DNA from: Actinomycetes bacterium
GTDB taxonomy: Bacteria; Actinomycetota; Coriobacteriia; Coriobacteriales; Eggerthellaceae
Direction: 5' to 3'
Assembly: GCA_023403475.1 (NCBI GenBank)
Contig: JAEYEL010000110.1
Coordinates: 1-41,180 of the forward strand
Length of the DNA: 41,180 nucleotides
In this document: in pieces, positions 24,622-33,440 of the stretch
Layout: each line of letters begins with the position of its first letter
How positions within the stretch are numbered: the first letter of the stretch is position 1
The notes under the pieces: model-generated
Seen by the model: the letters and a program-made list of their open reading frames with translations, nothing else
What the model was told of the DNA's origin: nothing
The model's database searches: none
Translations under genes and position numbers: made by a program

Positions 24622-27600
24622 GCGCCCGCGCCTTTATCTTCGCCATCGCGTTTGCGGCGCGCGAGCAAAAGCCAGAGAAGAACGCCCATAAGCGCGAGCA
24701 CGCCCACCGCGATGCCGGCAACGGCGAGCGGGTTCAGCGCATGCGCGCTGCCGGAGCCGTCGCCCGCATCGGCGTCAGCCTCGGCATCGGCACCTTGGAG
24801 CGACCGCGCGCTGGAAGCAACCGAAACAGCGGATGCGTCCTCGTCCGTCAGTGCAAGCGATTCCACCTCGTCAGGCGCAGCCTCTTCCCCTGCCTGGGCA
24901 GATTCGCCGTCGGCAGTGGCGGAAGAAGAAGCGCCCGCAAGGGAAACGGTGCGGTTATCCCGGTTGCCGGGATTCGGGGTCGGCGCAGGTGCGGGGTCCG
25001 GCGTCGGGTCGGGCGCGGGATCGGGCTCGGCATACGGCTTCAACTTGAACAGGTACCCCGAGTCGTTGGTATAGAACAGCGAGCCATCAGGGCTGGCCAC
25101 CACGGAAGCGAGGCACCAGTTCCGCTTGCCCGCCTCGGGCTCGTATAGGCTCGCGGCTTCCGCGTCGCCCACACGGTAGCAGTACACACCGCCGCCAGCC
25201 ATGTACGCAGGCCACTCGCCTTCCGCACCGTTGCACGTGAAATACACGTACGTGCCACCCATCTGGACCGATGCCAAAGGAGCGCTCTTCACTTCCCCGC
25301 AAAGAGGCTTGCCGTCGGCCTGCGTCACCTGGGTCACCGTCATGTCGGAAAGGCGCACGATAGCGAGCACGCCCGTGCCGTCGGCCGAAGCACCGCCCAC
25401 AAACGCATGCCCGTTCGCAATGGTCGCCGACGAGGTCGAGCTGGCCGCCACCTTTGCGCGGGCGACCTCGCTCAGCACGCCCGCATCGCCCACGGAAAGC
25501 TTATGCAGCACGCCGTCGGTGGAAACGACGTACAAAAACCCGTCGCTTTCCATCAGCGTCGAACGCACGGGCGCGCCGAGCGAAAGCGTGCTTGCCAGCG
25601 ACGAAAGGTCGGCGGCATACGCGCTCACGTTGCCGGCATCGTCGGCAACGACGAAGTAGCCACCTGCGAACGCGCCGCCCGCCCAGTAGTAACCGGTCGA
25701 CGCATTCGCCTGCACGCCCGAAATCGCACCCGTGAGCAGGTTGAATCGCTTCAGCGTGCCGGATGAGGCATGATAGGCCCCATCGAGCGAGTCGGCCGAT
25801 GCCGCGTACACGTACCCATCCCTAACCGTCAGCGTGCTCAGCATCTGCGCGCCGGTCGCGCCCTTCGCAAACCACAGCGTCTCGAGCGTAGACGCCGACA
25901 CAGCCTGCAGGCTTCCGTTCGAAAGGGGAATCACGATGATGCCGTCGGAATAGACGGGGCGACAGGTGGAATCCATCGAAGTGCCCAGCGTCGCCCGGCG
26001 CAAGACCGTGCCAGTCGCAGGATCGATGACAACAAGACGCGCAAGCGACGAATGCGCGACCCAGTTGCCATCGTAGGTGGTAGCGCCGCTTACCAGATAC
26101 ACCTTGCCGCCCACGATAAGCGGGTCGGATGCCGAAGCGGATGCGCCTGCCGCAGCCTCCTCAGCCGTGAGCAGGGAATATTCCCAATCAAGCGTGCCGT
26201 TCGCAACCGCCGTGGCAGCATCGGACACCACTGCGCCCGCGCCACCGTTCGCGAAGCCGACCCAATCGGCTCCCACATCGGGGTGTTCGGCATCGGGATT
26301 CGTCACAACCTCGCCCTCGGGCGCAACCTGCACGCCCGACGCATCGACGTAGACAAGCTCTATCGAGTCGCCGTCTTTGAGCATATAGCTGTTCGGCAGC
26401 GTTTGGGCGTATTCGCCGTTCACGATGAACGACCAGTAGCTCCACGGCGCGTTCGCGCTCATGGCGAGCGTGCGCGCGCCGTCAGGCGTGGTGATGGAGT
26501 ACGGGCAGCCACCGGAAAGGTCGTAGTAATAGCCCGCCGCATCAAGCAGCTTGGCGAACACATCCCATGCGGTCTTCGGCGCTAAGCTTCCCCAAGAGAA
26601 CTCGGTTAAGGGAATCCACGCCTCGGCCGAAAACTCCCCACCCGCCGCGTGCGCGGTCACGCCCGTGACCTTCACGCTCGCCGTCAGGCGCTCGCCGGCC
26701 TCGGGCTGCTCTTCAGCCGGCTCCGCGAACGGACCCGCTGCGCCGGAATAGTAGTCGCCCTCGGTCGAGACCGTGTTGTCGCCCGCATACGCGGCAACCG
26801 ACACCCAACAGCCCTTGAAGCTAGCGGGCACGGTGAAGGAAGGCCCGCTCGCGCCCTCGATGGCGTGCCAAGCGGTTTCAGGGTCAAAGCCGTAGGCGTT
26901 CGGATCGGAATCGGTCCAGCTCCACGTGTAAGTGACGCCTTCCGTAACGGGCACCTGCTCGTAGTAGTCGCCCTTGTACGCCTGCGCCTGCAGCGTGCCG
27001 CCCGTCTCGGTGACGGCCGAGGCGTTCAGAATCGATACGCTGTAAAGCGTGCTCACACCCTTAGGAAGCACGCGACCGGGCTCCGTCGCATGCATGCTGT
27101 GGCCGGGAACGCCGCGCTTGGCAGTTGCCACCACGCGCAGGTACTTGCCCTCGCACTCCTGCGTCACCGTGAAGGCATCGCCTGTGGCAACCTCCGCAAA
27201 ATCCTCCTCGGCTGCGGCGGCGCTGGCGGCCACCTGCCAGGAGAAATCGACGTCGTCGCCGCGATACAGTTCGGTCGGCGTGCCGTTGTCAAGGTAGTAG
27301 GCCGCAGCGGCAAGCACGTCGCCTACGTTCGCGTTGGGGACCCCTTCGACCGAATCGTCGAATTCCGCCCCGTTGTAGGCCAAAACCACGTGGTTGAGCA
27401 GGAGCTGGCCGGCGGCGACCACCGGCCCGGGGGAATTCCACGTGCTCGTTGGCCCCACGATTTCCTGGCCGTTGCCGCTCACTTTCACGCGCAGGTACTT
27501 GCCGGAAAGCCGCGTGGCGAGCATCTCGTCTATCGCAAGCGACGCGTCGCCCGTTTTCTCGACGACGACCTCGGAATAAGCGGCGTTGTCTGCATCTTGG

Positions 27601-28481
27601 GAGTCGTAGGCGAGCCATTGGTAGGCCCACTCGTCCTTGCCGGCGATGCGCTTCTTGAACTTGTTGGTGCCGTCATAGACGTTCGCGTACAGCGTCGCAC
27701 CGGCAGCAAGCGACCCTTTCACGATATCGTTCGAATTCTCGCTTTCGGCTGCAGCCTGCACCGACACGAACGAGTTCTCGTCAAGGTCGGTCGCCGTCTC
27801 CAGTTTCTTCACCAGACCGGCACCGTAGTGGTTCTTGTTGGGGGTACCGGCAAGGCGCGCGCCACTCGTCGTCGTGCCGTCGGCCGCCACCACTTTGACG
27901 AAGATGTACTTGCCCACCTGGTCGTCGGCAAGCGTAAGCGAAGAGCTCGTGGCGCCCGTTATGATGTCGGCATCGGAAAGCGTTTTCTGCGTGCGTGTGG
28001 CGGAAGCGTACCACACGTAGCTCCACGTACCGTCGTCTTTGACCCTTGTTGTAGCCTTCACGCTTGCGCGCGTCGATTTGAACACAAGTGCATAGAGCGT
28101 CTCGCCCGTGTACAAAAACCCGGATGTTCCCGGCGTGGCCGCACGGTAGTTGGTGTCGGTCGCGATGTTGGCCAAATACGTGCCATCGAAGGAAACGTTC
28201 GCAGGAGACGCGATCACCCCGTTTTGCGATGCCGCCGAGCCTTCCTCTGCCACAGCGTTCGCAGCAATTTCCACTTTCGCGGCATCGCCTTCTGTCTGTG
28301 CCCATGCGAAACTCGGCGCAAGCGAGAACGCCAACGCCAGCGCTACGATGAGAGACAATATCTTGGTTGGAATGCCTGCGGTCGTTTTGGGAATGCTTGC
28401 AGTTGCACAGACCGCGCATGACAAGCCCGATCCTGCATGGGCGGCGGGCGCGTTTTCGCGCATCGGTTTAGAACCGATCAT
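24618..28481 (-). CDS. Giant surface protein: Ig-like modules, DUF4430 domain, PQQ-type beta-propeller, membrane anchor
   Basis: This is a 1287-residue protein from ATG 28481 (AGAGAGGT upstream). The signal peptide (39-61) ends SFAWA|Q. About four Ig-like modules (95-590) share phrases such as GKYIFVKV, GKYLRVKV, GKYLRVVA and ending CWVSVAAY. A DUF4430 domain (610-715) includes TAWDVFAKLLDAAGYYY, PWSYWSFIVNGEYAQTLPNSYMLKDGDSIELVYV. A PQQ/quinoprotein-like propeller (760-1155) has repeats such as GKVYLVSG, DGYVYAAS and DGFLYVVS. A PDPAPDPTPDPAP linker (1150-1172), a membrane helix (1250-1275) and an RRKRDGE tail follow; no LPxTG is seen. Its stop overlaps the next gene as ATGA. It is probably the first contact for cobalamin at the envelope. 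Confidence 0.85.
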   Translation of the reverse strand: MIGSKPMRENAPAAHAGSGLSCAVCATASIPKTTAGIPTKILSLIVALALAFSLAPSFAWAQTEGDAAKVEIAANAVAEEGSAASQNGVIASPANVSFDGTYLANIATDTNYRAATPGTSGFLYTGETLYALVFKSTRASVKATTRVKDDGTWSYVWYASATRTQKTLSDADIITGATSSSLTLADDQVGKYIFVKVVAADGTTTSGARLAGTPNKNHYGAGLVKKLETATDLDENSFVSVQAAAESENSNDIVKGSLAAGATLYANVYDGTNKFKKRIAGKDEWAYQWLAYDSQDADNAAYSEVVVEKTGDASLAIDEMLATRLSGKYLRVKVSGNGQEIVGPTSTWNSPGPVVAAGQLLLNHVVLAYNGAEFDDSVEGVPNANVGDVLAAAAYYLDNGTPTELYRGDDVDFSWQVAASAAAAEEDFAEVATGDAFTVTQECEGKYLRVVATAKRGVPGHSMHATEPGRVLPKGVSTLYSVSILNASAVTETGGTLQAQAYKGDYYEQVPVTEGVTYTWSWTDSDPNAYGFDPETAWHAIEGASGPSFTVPASFKGCWVSVAAYAGDNTVSTEGDYYSGAAGPFAEPAEEQPEAGERLTASVKVTGVTAHAAGGEFSAEAWIPLTEFSWGSLAPKTAWDVFAKLLDAAGYYYDLSGGCPYSITTPDGARTLAMSANAPWSYWSFIVNGEYAQTLPNSYMLKDGDSIELVYVDASGVQVAPEGEVVTNPDAEHPDVGADWVGFANGGAGAVVSDAATAVANGTLDWEYSLLTAEEAAAGASASASDPLIVGGKVYLVSGATTYDGNWVAHSSLARLVVIDPATGTVLRRATLGTSMDSTCRPVYSDGIIVIPLSNGSLQAVSASTLETLWFAKGATGAQMLSTLTVRDGYVYAASADSLDGAYHASSGTLKRFNLLTGAISGVQANASTGYYWAGGAFAGGYFVVADDAGNVSAYAADLSSLASTLSLGAPVRSTLMESDGFLYVVSTDGVLHKLSVGDAGVLSEVARAKVAASSTSSATIANGHAFVGGASADGTGVLAIVRLSDMTVTQVTQADGKPLCGEVKSAPLASVQMGGTYVYFTCNGAEGEWPAYMAGGGVYCYRVGDAEAASLYEPEAGKRNWCLASVVASPDGSLFYTNDSGYLFKLKPYAEPDPAPDPTPDPAPAPTPNPGNRDNRTVSLAGASSSATADGESAQAGEEAAPDEVESLALTDEDASAVSVASSARSLQGADAEADADAGDGSGSAHALNPLAVAGIAVGVLALMGVLLWLLLARRKRDGEDKGAGA

Positions 28482-28515
28482 GGTCGGAACCTCTCTTTCC
28501 AGGGCTTCGTGCAAT

Positions 28516-28705
28516 GGATGGGCATTCCGACTTTGCCTTATGCGCCCCTCGAAGGGGGCGCCCGCGGGCCGCATGCCTGCGGCGATTTCCGCTCATCGGC
28601 GTTTACGGTTACTGGTATAGCGCAGGATTCTCACCCGCATTTCCCCAAGCGCACGACCCTCGCCGCACGCCCGCGCCGCGCCCGGCGCAACCATTCATGC
28701 CAAAC
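28516..28705 (-). promoter_or_regulatory. Cobalamin riboswitch-like leader
   Basis: The minus strand shows TTTGGCATGAATGGTTGCG near the 5' end, then the conserved core GGGGAAATGCGGGTGAGAAT followed by CCTGCGC. After that come ACCAGTAACCG and CGATGAGCGG. Last is AAAGTCGGAATGCCCATCC, in the place and style of the B12 box. Hairpins at 28569-28584 (GCCGCA/TGCGGC) and 28542-28561 (GCGCCCC/GGGGCGC) lie between core and box. The GGGTGAGAATCC core is the strongest evidence. It ends about 35 bases before ATG 28481, fitting control of translation or of a short attenuator. Known cobalamin riboswitches repress on binding B12. Confidence 0.8.
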
Positions 28706-28711
28706 GTTTAC

Positions 28712-28717
28712 AGTATA
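28712..28717 (-). promoter_or_regulatory. -10 box of the cobalamin-transport operon
   Basis: TATACT on the minus strand puts a transcription start near 28705, right at the 5' edge of the riboswitch. The -35 region (CTTTCC/CCTTCC) is poor. Confidence 0.5.
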
Positions 28718-28720
28718 GCG

Positions 28721-28923
28721 CATTCCTCGCAAGGGAAGGAAAGCGCATCCCTTGGAAAACAGCAATTCGGCCGTCGAAGGAGATATCGCGCGGCGTCCGC
28801 AAACCCGGTGGCCTCAAGATCGAGGTTGCCGTCCTTGATAACGCCGCCGTGCATATGGCCTTCGGCTCCGATGCGCGCATCGCCCGTTTCGCAGCTAAAA
28901 CAGGCGATGGGCCATGGGCGGCC
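28721..28923. other. Intergenic region downstream of the LuxR gene
   Basis: I see no gene here. A small GC hairpin at 28909-28924 (GGGCC/GGCCC), next to the LuxR stop and followed on the minus strand by TGTTTTAGC, could be a weak terminator. Short frames exist on both strands but none has a start site or family match. Confidence 0.35.
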
Positions 28924-29985
28924 CTACCGCAGCATGTAGCTTTTCAGCTCGCGACGGTTCGATATGCCCAGCTTGGCGTAGACGGCGGATACGTAGTGCT
29001 TGACCGTGTTCGCAGAGATGCCCATATGGGCGGCTATCTCCTTGTTGGTCCACCCCCTGTTCGCCAGCATGGCCACCGTGAACTCGGTTGTGGTGAGGTT
29101 GTCGGCTATGCTTTCGTCGGTCTGCAGCGCATGAAGCTTGCGCCAGCCGGCGCTGAAGCGATACGTGATGGCTATAACCCGCTCGTAGTCTTCGGGACTA
29201 TCCCTTTTAAGGCACACCTCTATGAGCCCTTGCAAAAGACCGTGGTGCTCGCCTACGGGCTGAAGAAGGCCGTCGGGCTTGGCAAGCCCCCACGCCACGA
29301 GAAAGTGATCGCGCGCCTCGTCGGGACGACGCAGGCTCATGAGATCCATAGCCGCCACCAAGTGCAGGTAGATGGAGGGCACGGGGTAAGTTTCCACATA
29401 CAGCGAAAGCGCCGTCTGGACAATGCCCAAGGAGCGGGCGTAATCGCCGTCCATGTAGGCGCGATGGGCTTGAACGTAGAACGAAAGCAGCTTCAACCCC
29501 GCAGGCAGGCGTGCAATGAGCGGGGCCGCATCCTCTGCGGAATGCGAGAGGGCGGAAGGCTGCAGGTGCAGAAGCGTCGAAGCCGCCTCCGAGACGAATG
29601 CCTTCATGGCCGAAAGCGGCGTTCGCGCGGAATCCGCATCTCCGAGCGTTTTCTCCCGCACGCAGCTCAGGCCGAATGCAGCAAGGTGGATACGGTCGAG
29701 CGACAGGTTGTCGAAGCAGTAGATGAGCAGAGCCGGCAATCTGAGGGCGGGATCGGGATGGTCGAGAAACGACTCGAGCATTTTGCATGATTTTTCGGGT
29801 TCCCCTCTGAAATAGCCGTACTCGGCCCATGCGAAAGCGCGGGACGTCTCGTTTTCCATGGCCTCGATGGTCATGCGGCACTCCCCGGGTTTGAAGGAGC
29901 TGCACACAAGCGGCATGGGCGGGAAGGGGGCGGAAGCCTCGGGTGGCACGTCGGTGTCATGATGTTCGGCGATGGTCAGTTGCAT
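28924..29985 (-). CDS. LuxR-family transcriptional regulator
   Basis: This 353-residue protein carries a C-terminal LuxR/GerE helix-turn-helix, LTTTEFTVAMLANRGWTNKEIAAHMGISANTVKHYVSAVYAKL (about 295-340). The preceding ~250 residues are helical, TPR-like (RAFAWAEYGYFRGEP, LLSFYVQAHRAYMDGDYARSL), as in MalT-like regulators, but there is no visible NB-ARC/STAND P-loop. No membrane helices or receiver domain are present. ATG 29985 overlaps the upstream flavoprotein gene by 10 bases (ATGCAACTGA), so the two are coupled. The signal and targets are unknown. A later start (MTIEAMENETSRAF) is possible. Confidence 0.83.
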   Translation of the reverse strand: MQLTIAEHHDTDVPPEASAPFPPMPLVCSSFKPGECRMTIEAMENETSRAFAWAEYGYFRGEPEKSCKMLESFLDHPDPALRLPALLIYCFDNLSLDRIHLAAFGLSCVREKTLGDADSARTPLSAMKAFVSEAASTLLHLQPSALSHSAEDAAPLIARLPAGLKLLSFYVQAHRAYMDGDYARSLGIVQTALSLYVETYPVPSIYLHLVAAMDLMSLRRPDEARDHFLVAWGLAKPDGLLQPVGEHHGLLQGLIEVCLKRDSPEDYERVIAITYRFSAGWRKLHALQTDESIADNLTTTEFTVAMLANRGWTNKEIAAHMGISANTVKHYVSAVYAKLGISNRRELKSYMLR

Positions 29986-31784
29986 GCCCCCAGTATAGCA
30001 GTGCTTGCGAGGTTTCCCGCTATAGATTCGGCGACCCGCAAACCGTCCACAGCCGCGCTCATGATGCCCCCCGCATATCCCGCTCCTTCGCCCGTCGGAT
30101 ACAGGCCGCGCACGCTCGGCGATTGGAAGCTTTCGTCGCGCACGACGCGAACAGGGCTTGAGCTGCGCGTTTCCACGCCCGTCATGACGGCGCAGGCATC
30201 CGCGAAGCCGCACAGCTTGCGCTCGAGCAACGGCAGCGCACAGGCCAGTGCTTCGGCTACGAAGGATGGAAGGCACTCGTGCAGGTCGCACCACGCCACC
30301 CCGCGCGGGTAGGTGGGGAAAACGGCTTCAGGGGGGCTGCATGGGGAAAAGCTTAGGGCTTCTGCGCCGCTCCCGCACTCATGCGCTGGGGCATTGGCGG
30401 CGGGCACACCCGCAAAAGCGGAATCGGCACCGCCTACGCTCTGGTCAAGTTCACCGGATGCTGCTTTCAGAAAGTCACCCACCGTCTGGGCGGGCGCGGT
30501 GTAGGGTGCACCGCCCGCTGCCCGCGCGAGCTTGTACGCGGCGTGCTCCATGCGCCGCTGCAATGCAACGCCTGCAAGCACGTCGTTTCCCTCAAGGTCT
30601 TCGGGACGCACGTCCACAAGCAGGGCGCTGTTGGCGTTTTCGCCGTCGCGCGCGAAGCGGCTCATGCCGTTCACGCACACACCCCCCTCCTCGCTCGCGG
30701 CGGCAACCACCGTGCCACCGGGACACATGCAGAACGTGTACACGCCGCGTCCGTCGGGCAGATGCACCGCCAGCTTGTAGTCGGCCGCGCCAAGAGCCGG
30801 ATGCGTTGCAGCGGCACCATACTGGGCATGGTTCACGAATGTTTGGGCATGCTCGATGCGCACGCCCACGGAAAACGGCTTGCGCTCAAGGGCTGCGCCC
30901 GCATCGCGCAGGAGCGCGAAGGTATCGCGCGCGGAATGCCCGCAGGCAAGCACTACCTGGCGAGCGGGAAGACGGTAGGTTTCGGGGAAGGATGCCCCTC
31001 GCGTGTCGGTCACCTCTATTTCCTCAAGCTCGCCCGCGCTTACGCGCATACCCGAAAGCTGAGCATGGAAGCGCACTTCCCCGCCCGCCGCCACGATGCG
31101 CTCGCGCAGCGCGCGCACCACGCCGGGCAAAAGATCGGTTCCTATGTGGGGCTTCGCCTGCCAGAGAATCTCGGACGGAGCACCGGCGTCGACGAATGTT
31201 TGCAGCACATGGTGGATATGCGGGCTTTTCGTTCCCGTCGTGAGCTTTCCGTCGGAGAACGCGCCCGCGCCGCCTTCTCCGAACTGAACGTTGGTGGAAG
31301 CGTCGAGCGCGCCGCCGGAAGCGAACGTCTCCACGGCAGCCGTGCGCTCGACAACATCTCCCCCACGCTCGATGAGCAGCGGGCGCAGCCCCGCTTGGGC
31401 AAGGTAGAGCGCGCAGAAAAGCCCCGCCGGCCCTGCGCCCACCACCACAGGGCGCACGAAGCCGGGCTTTTGCGCCGCATGCGAACAGCAAGGAATTCGC
31501 AGCGGCTCTGACGGCTTGCAAGGTTGAACACGCACGCCGCGCACGCTCTTTAGCACGTGCGCTCCCGCATCCTCTCCTGCCGCAAACGACACCGCAAGCG
31601 TCGCCACGAAATGCACGTCGCTTTTCTTCCGCGCATCGACGCTACGCTTGAGCAGGCGAATCTCGGCAAGCTTGCCTTCGGGCACACCGAGCGCCCTCGC
31701 CGCCGCCCGCCGCATTACCCGCTTCCCTGCCGCACCGGAAAGCCCCGCGTCAAGCGGCATTCTCACGTTCGAAAGCTCCAACAT
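29976..31784 (-). CDS. NAD(P)/FAD-dependent oxidoreductase, COG2509 type
   Basis: This 602-residue flavoprotein has an N-terminal domain of about 110 residues ending before the dinucleotide fold VRPVVVGAGPAGLFCALYLAQAGLRPLLIERG (about 112-140). Next come STNVQFGEGGAGAFSDGKLTTG, a second FAD motif VVLACGHSARDTFALLRDAG and the C-terminal LYPTGEGAGYAGGIMSAAVDGLRVAESI. These match a family of uncharacterised FAD-dependent dehydrogenases. It is somewhat long because of a variable segment (about 440-500). No substrate can be inferred. Its 3' end overlaps the LuxR gene. Confidence 0.9.
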   Translation of the reverse strand: MLELSNVRMPLDAGLSGAAGKRVMRRAAARALGVPEGKLAEIRLLKRSVDARKKSDVHFVATLAVSFAAGEDAGAHVLKSVRGVRVQPCKPSEPLRIPCCSHAAQKPGFVRPVVVGAGPAGLFCALYLAQAGLRPLLIERGGDVVERTAAVETFASGGALDASTNVQFGEGGAGAFSDGKLTTGTKSPHIHHVLQTFVDAGAPSEILWQAKPHIGTDLLPGVVRALRERIVAAGGEVRFHAQLSGMRVSAGELEEIEVTDTRGASFPETYRLPARQVVLACGHSARDTFALLRDAGAALERKPFSVGVRIEHAQTFVNHAQYGAAATHPALGAADYKLAVHLPDGRGVYTFCMCPGGTVVAAASEEGGVCVNGMSRFARDGENANSALLVDVRPEDLEGNDVLAGVALQRRMEHAAYKLARAAGGAPYTAPAQTVGDFLKAASGELDQSVGGADSAFAGVPAANAPAHECGSGAEALSFSPCSPPEAVFPTYPRGVAWCDLHECLPSFVAEALACALPLLERKLCGFADACAVMTGVETRSSSPVRVVRDESFQSPSVRGLYPTGEGAGYAGGIMSAAVDGLRVAESIAGNLASTAILGACN

Positions 31785-31811
31785 ATCAGACAGCCCCTCA
31801 AACCACTCGAG

Positions 31812-31839
31812 CTTAACTTGCTTGCCTTAACCTGCTTGC
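31812..31839. repeat. 14-bp tandem repeat between two flavoprotein genes
   Basis: Two adjacent units, cttaacttgcttgc and cttaacctgcttgc, are followed by decaying cttat/cttac copies up to about 31862. It fills most of the 87-base gap between the two flavoprotein genes. Confidence 0.85.
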
Positions 31840-31871
31840 CTTATTCGACCTTACGATACCTTACTCCAACT

Positions 31872-33440
31872 TCAACTGCAGCGAACAGCCCCCGCCACAT
31901 GCTCTGCCGCCGCAAGACCGGCCAGGATGCCGCTTGCCCACGCCCAATGCAGGTTGAAGCCGCCGCAGCGAGCGTCCACGTCAAGCGCCTCACCGACCGC
32001 GAAGAACCCTGGAAGGGCGCGAGCTTCCATGGTGCAAGGGTCGAACAACGTTATTGCCAACCCGCCGCGCGCCACTTGGCACTGCTTAGCATCGCCCACG
32101 CCTTGAATCTTGAGCGGGAACCGTTTGAGCGCGGCTGCCACCTGAGCAAGCTCCTCTTTGCCCGCCTGCGCACCTGCCGAAACCCCGGCATGCGCCAGCA
32201 CAGCGCGCGCAACCGAAGGGAGCACCAAGCCGCGCAGGAAGTCCTCGCAGGTCGCAACCATTCTGTGACGAGCCATGCGCTTGCGCCGCGTGCCTATGAA
32301 CGTTTGCATGTCGCATTCCCGCACATTCGGAAGGAAGTCGATGACCACTTCGTCTCCCGCACGAGCATGACGCGAGAGATCGAACACAGCTATGCCCGAG
32401 ACGCCGTAAGAGCGGAACAACAGCTCGCCGCGTTCGCGCGCCACGCGTTTGCCTTCGCGCACAAGCTCCACCGCGCAGCGAACCCGCACGCCGTCAAGCC
32501 CCTTGATGGCACCCGTGTCGGTCTTGAGCGGCCCGAGCACGGGACGCGCCTTCTGCGCCGAGAACCCAAAGCCCGCAGGCGCAAGCTCGAGCGCCGAGCG
32601 CCCGCCTACGCCCGCGCCCAGGCCGCCGCGCCCGCCGCACGCCAAGATCACGGCATCTGCCCGCACGAACTCTCCGTCGTCCATGCGCAGCGTGAAGCGC
32701 CCGCTTTCCGCATGCAGGGCCTCGGCAACTTCCGCAGGCCGTCCGCGCGACGCACCGGCAACTTCCGCAGGCCGCATGCCCGACGTGCCGACGCCTTCCG
32801 CAACCCGCCCGCGCGGCGCCTCGATGGCAACCACACCGTGTGCGCACTCCTCGCGAACGCCACCCGCCGCTGCCGCCGCACGCAGCACGTCGAGCACGGC
32901 GGACGCCTTGTTCGTGGCCGGATAGCGCCGCCCGTCATCCTCTTCGCGCCATGCAAGGCCGCGCTCGGCGAAAAACTCGCACACGGGATCCTCTTCCATA
33001 ACACGAACGGTGCATTTACCACTATGCGCAACATGGTGCCCCCTAAGAGCGATAAGCGCGTCGCCCACGAAATCGGCGTTGCGAAAGTCGCCTTCGCCCA
33101 CATGCGCGTTCGAGAAGTTGCAGCGTCCGTTCCCCGTTGCCAGAATGGATCTGCCCACCCGGTCGTCGGCCTCGTATACTACGACCTCGCACGAATCGGA
33201 AGGAGCGCTGCCGCACTCGCCATTCGCCGGCCGCGCAACGTGTCCCTCATTCGCCGGCCGCGCAACGTCCTGCGCAGCCGCCGAACGTGCGCCACCCCGC
33301 ACGCCTGCCGCCCCTTTCCCGCCACGAGCGCCTGCTGCGGGAGTGCCTCCTTGCGCGTTCATCACGCGCAGATGCTCGCTTGCGGCGACCGCTGCCGCAA
33401 GCCCCGACGCCCCGCCGCCCACAATGGCGATCTTTTTCAC
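31872..33440 (-). CDS. BaiN/HI0933-family NAD(P)/FAD-dependent oxidoreductase with repeat insertions
   Basis: The start is GTG 33440 (VKKIAIVGGGASGLAAAVAA) with AAGGGGG 5 bases ahead, giving 522 residues against about 400-430 for the family. FAD-fold motifs are clear: GGGASG near the N-terminus, GRSILATGNGRCNFSN, AVILACGG, and the C-terminal GFFAVGEALDVDARCGGFNLHWAWASGILAG. The extra length comes mostly from two Ala/Gly/Arg-rich insertions. Residues ~24-82 contain VARPANEGH-VARPANGE, and residues ~205-245 contain RPAEVAGASRG-RPAEVAEA. Both arise from DNA-level direct repeats. Some relatives (BaiN, RdsA) act on bile acids or flavin reduction, but this gene's substrate is unknown. Confidence 0.9.
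   Translation of the reverse strand: MKKIAIVGGGASGLAAAVAASEHLRVMNAQGGTPAAGARGGKGAAGVRGGARSAAAQDVARPANEGHVARPANGECGSAPSDSCEVVVYEADDRVGRSILATGNGRCNFSNAHVGEGDFRNADFVGDALIALRGHHVAHSGKCTVRVMEEDPVCEFFAERGLAWREEDDGRRYPATNKASAVLDVLRAAAAAGGVREECAHGVVAIEAPRGRVAEGVGTSGMRPAEVAGASRGRPAEVAEALHAESGRFTLRMDDGEFVRADAVILACGGRGGLGAGVGGRSALELAPAGFGFSAQKARPVLGPLKTDTGAIKGLDGVRVRCAVELVREGKRVARERGELLFRSYGVSGIAVFDLSRHARAGDEVVIDFLPNVRECDMQTFIGTRRKRMARHRMVATCEDFLRGLVLPSVARAVLAHAGVSAGAQAGKEELAQVAAALKRFPLKIQGVGDAKQCQVARGGLAITLFDPCTMEARALPGFFAVGEALDVDARCGGFNLHWAWASGILAGLAAAEHVAGAVRCS
32723..32774. repeat. Direct repeats inside the BaiN-like gene
   Basis: The 19-base cggcaacttccgcaggccg occurs at 32723-32741 and 32756-32774, 33 bases (11 codons) apart. 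It creates the RPAEVA duplication. A separate pair, cattcgccggccgcgcaac plus gt, lies at 33221-33241 and 33248-33268 (27 bases, 9 codons apart) and creates the VARPAN duplication. Both spacings keep the frame. Confidence 0.9.

Noticed and set aside
26649..28421. Long plus-strand open frames opposite real genes (also 31557-33704, 14642-16528, 7095-8474, 10256-11206)
   Set aside because: They are antisense to well-supported genes and are explained by high-GC codon use. None has family motifs or a credible ribosome site.
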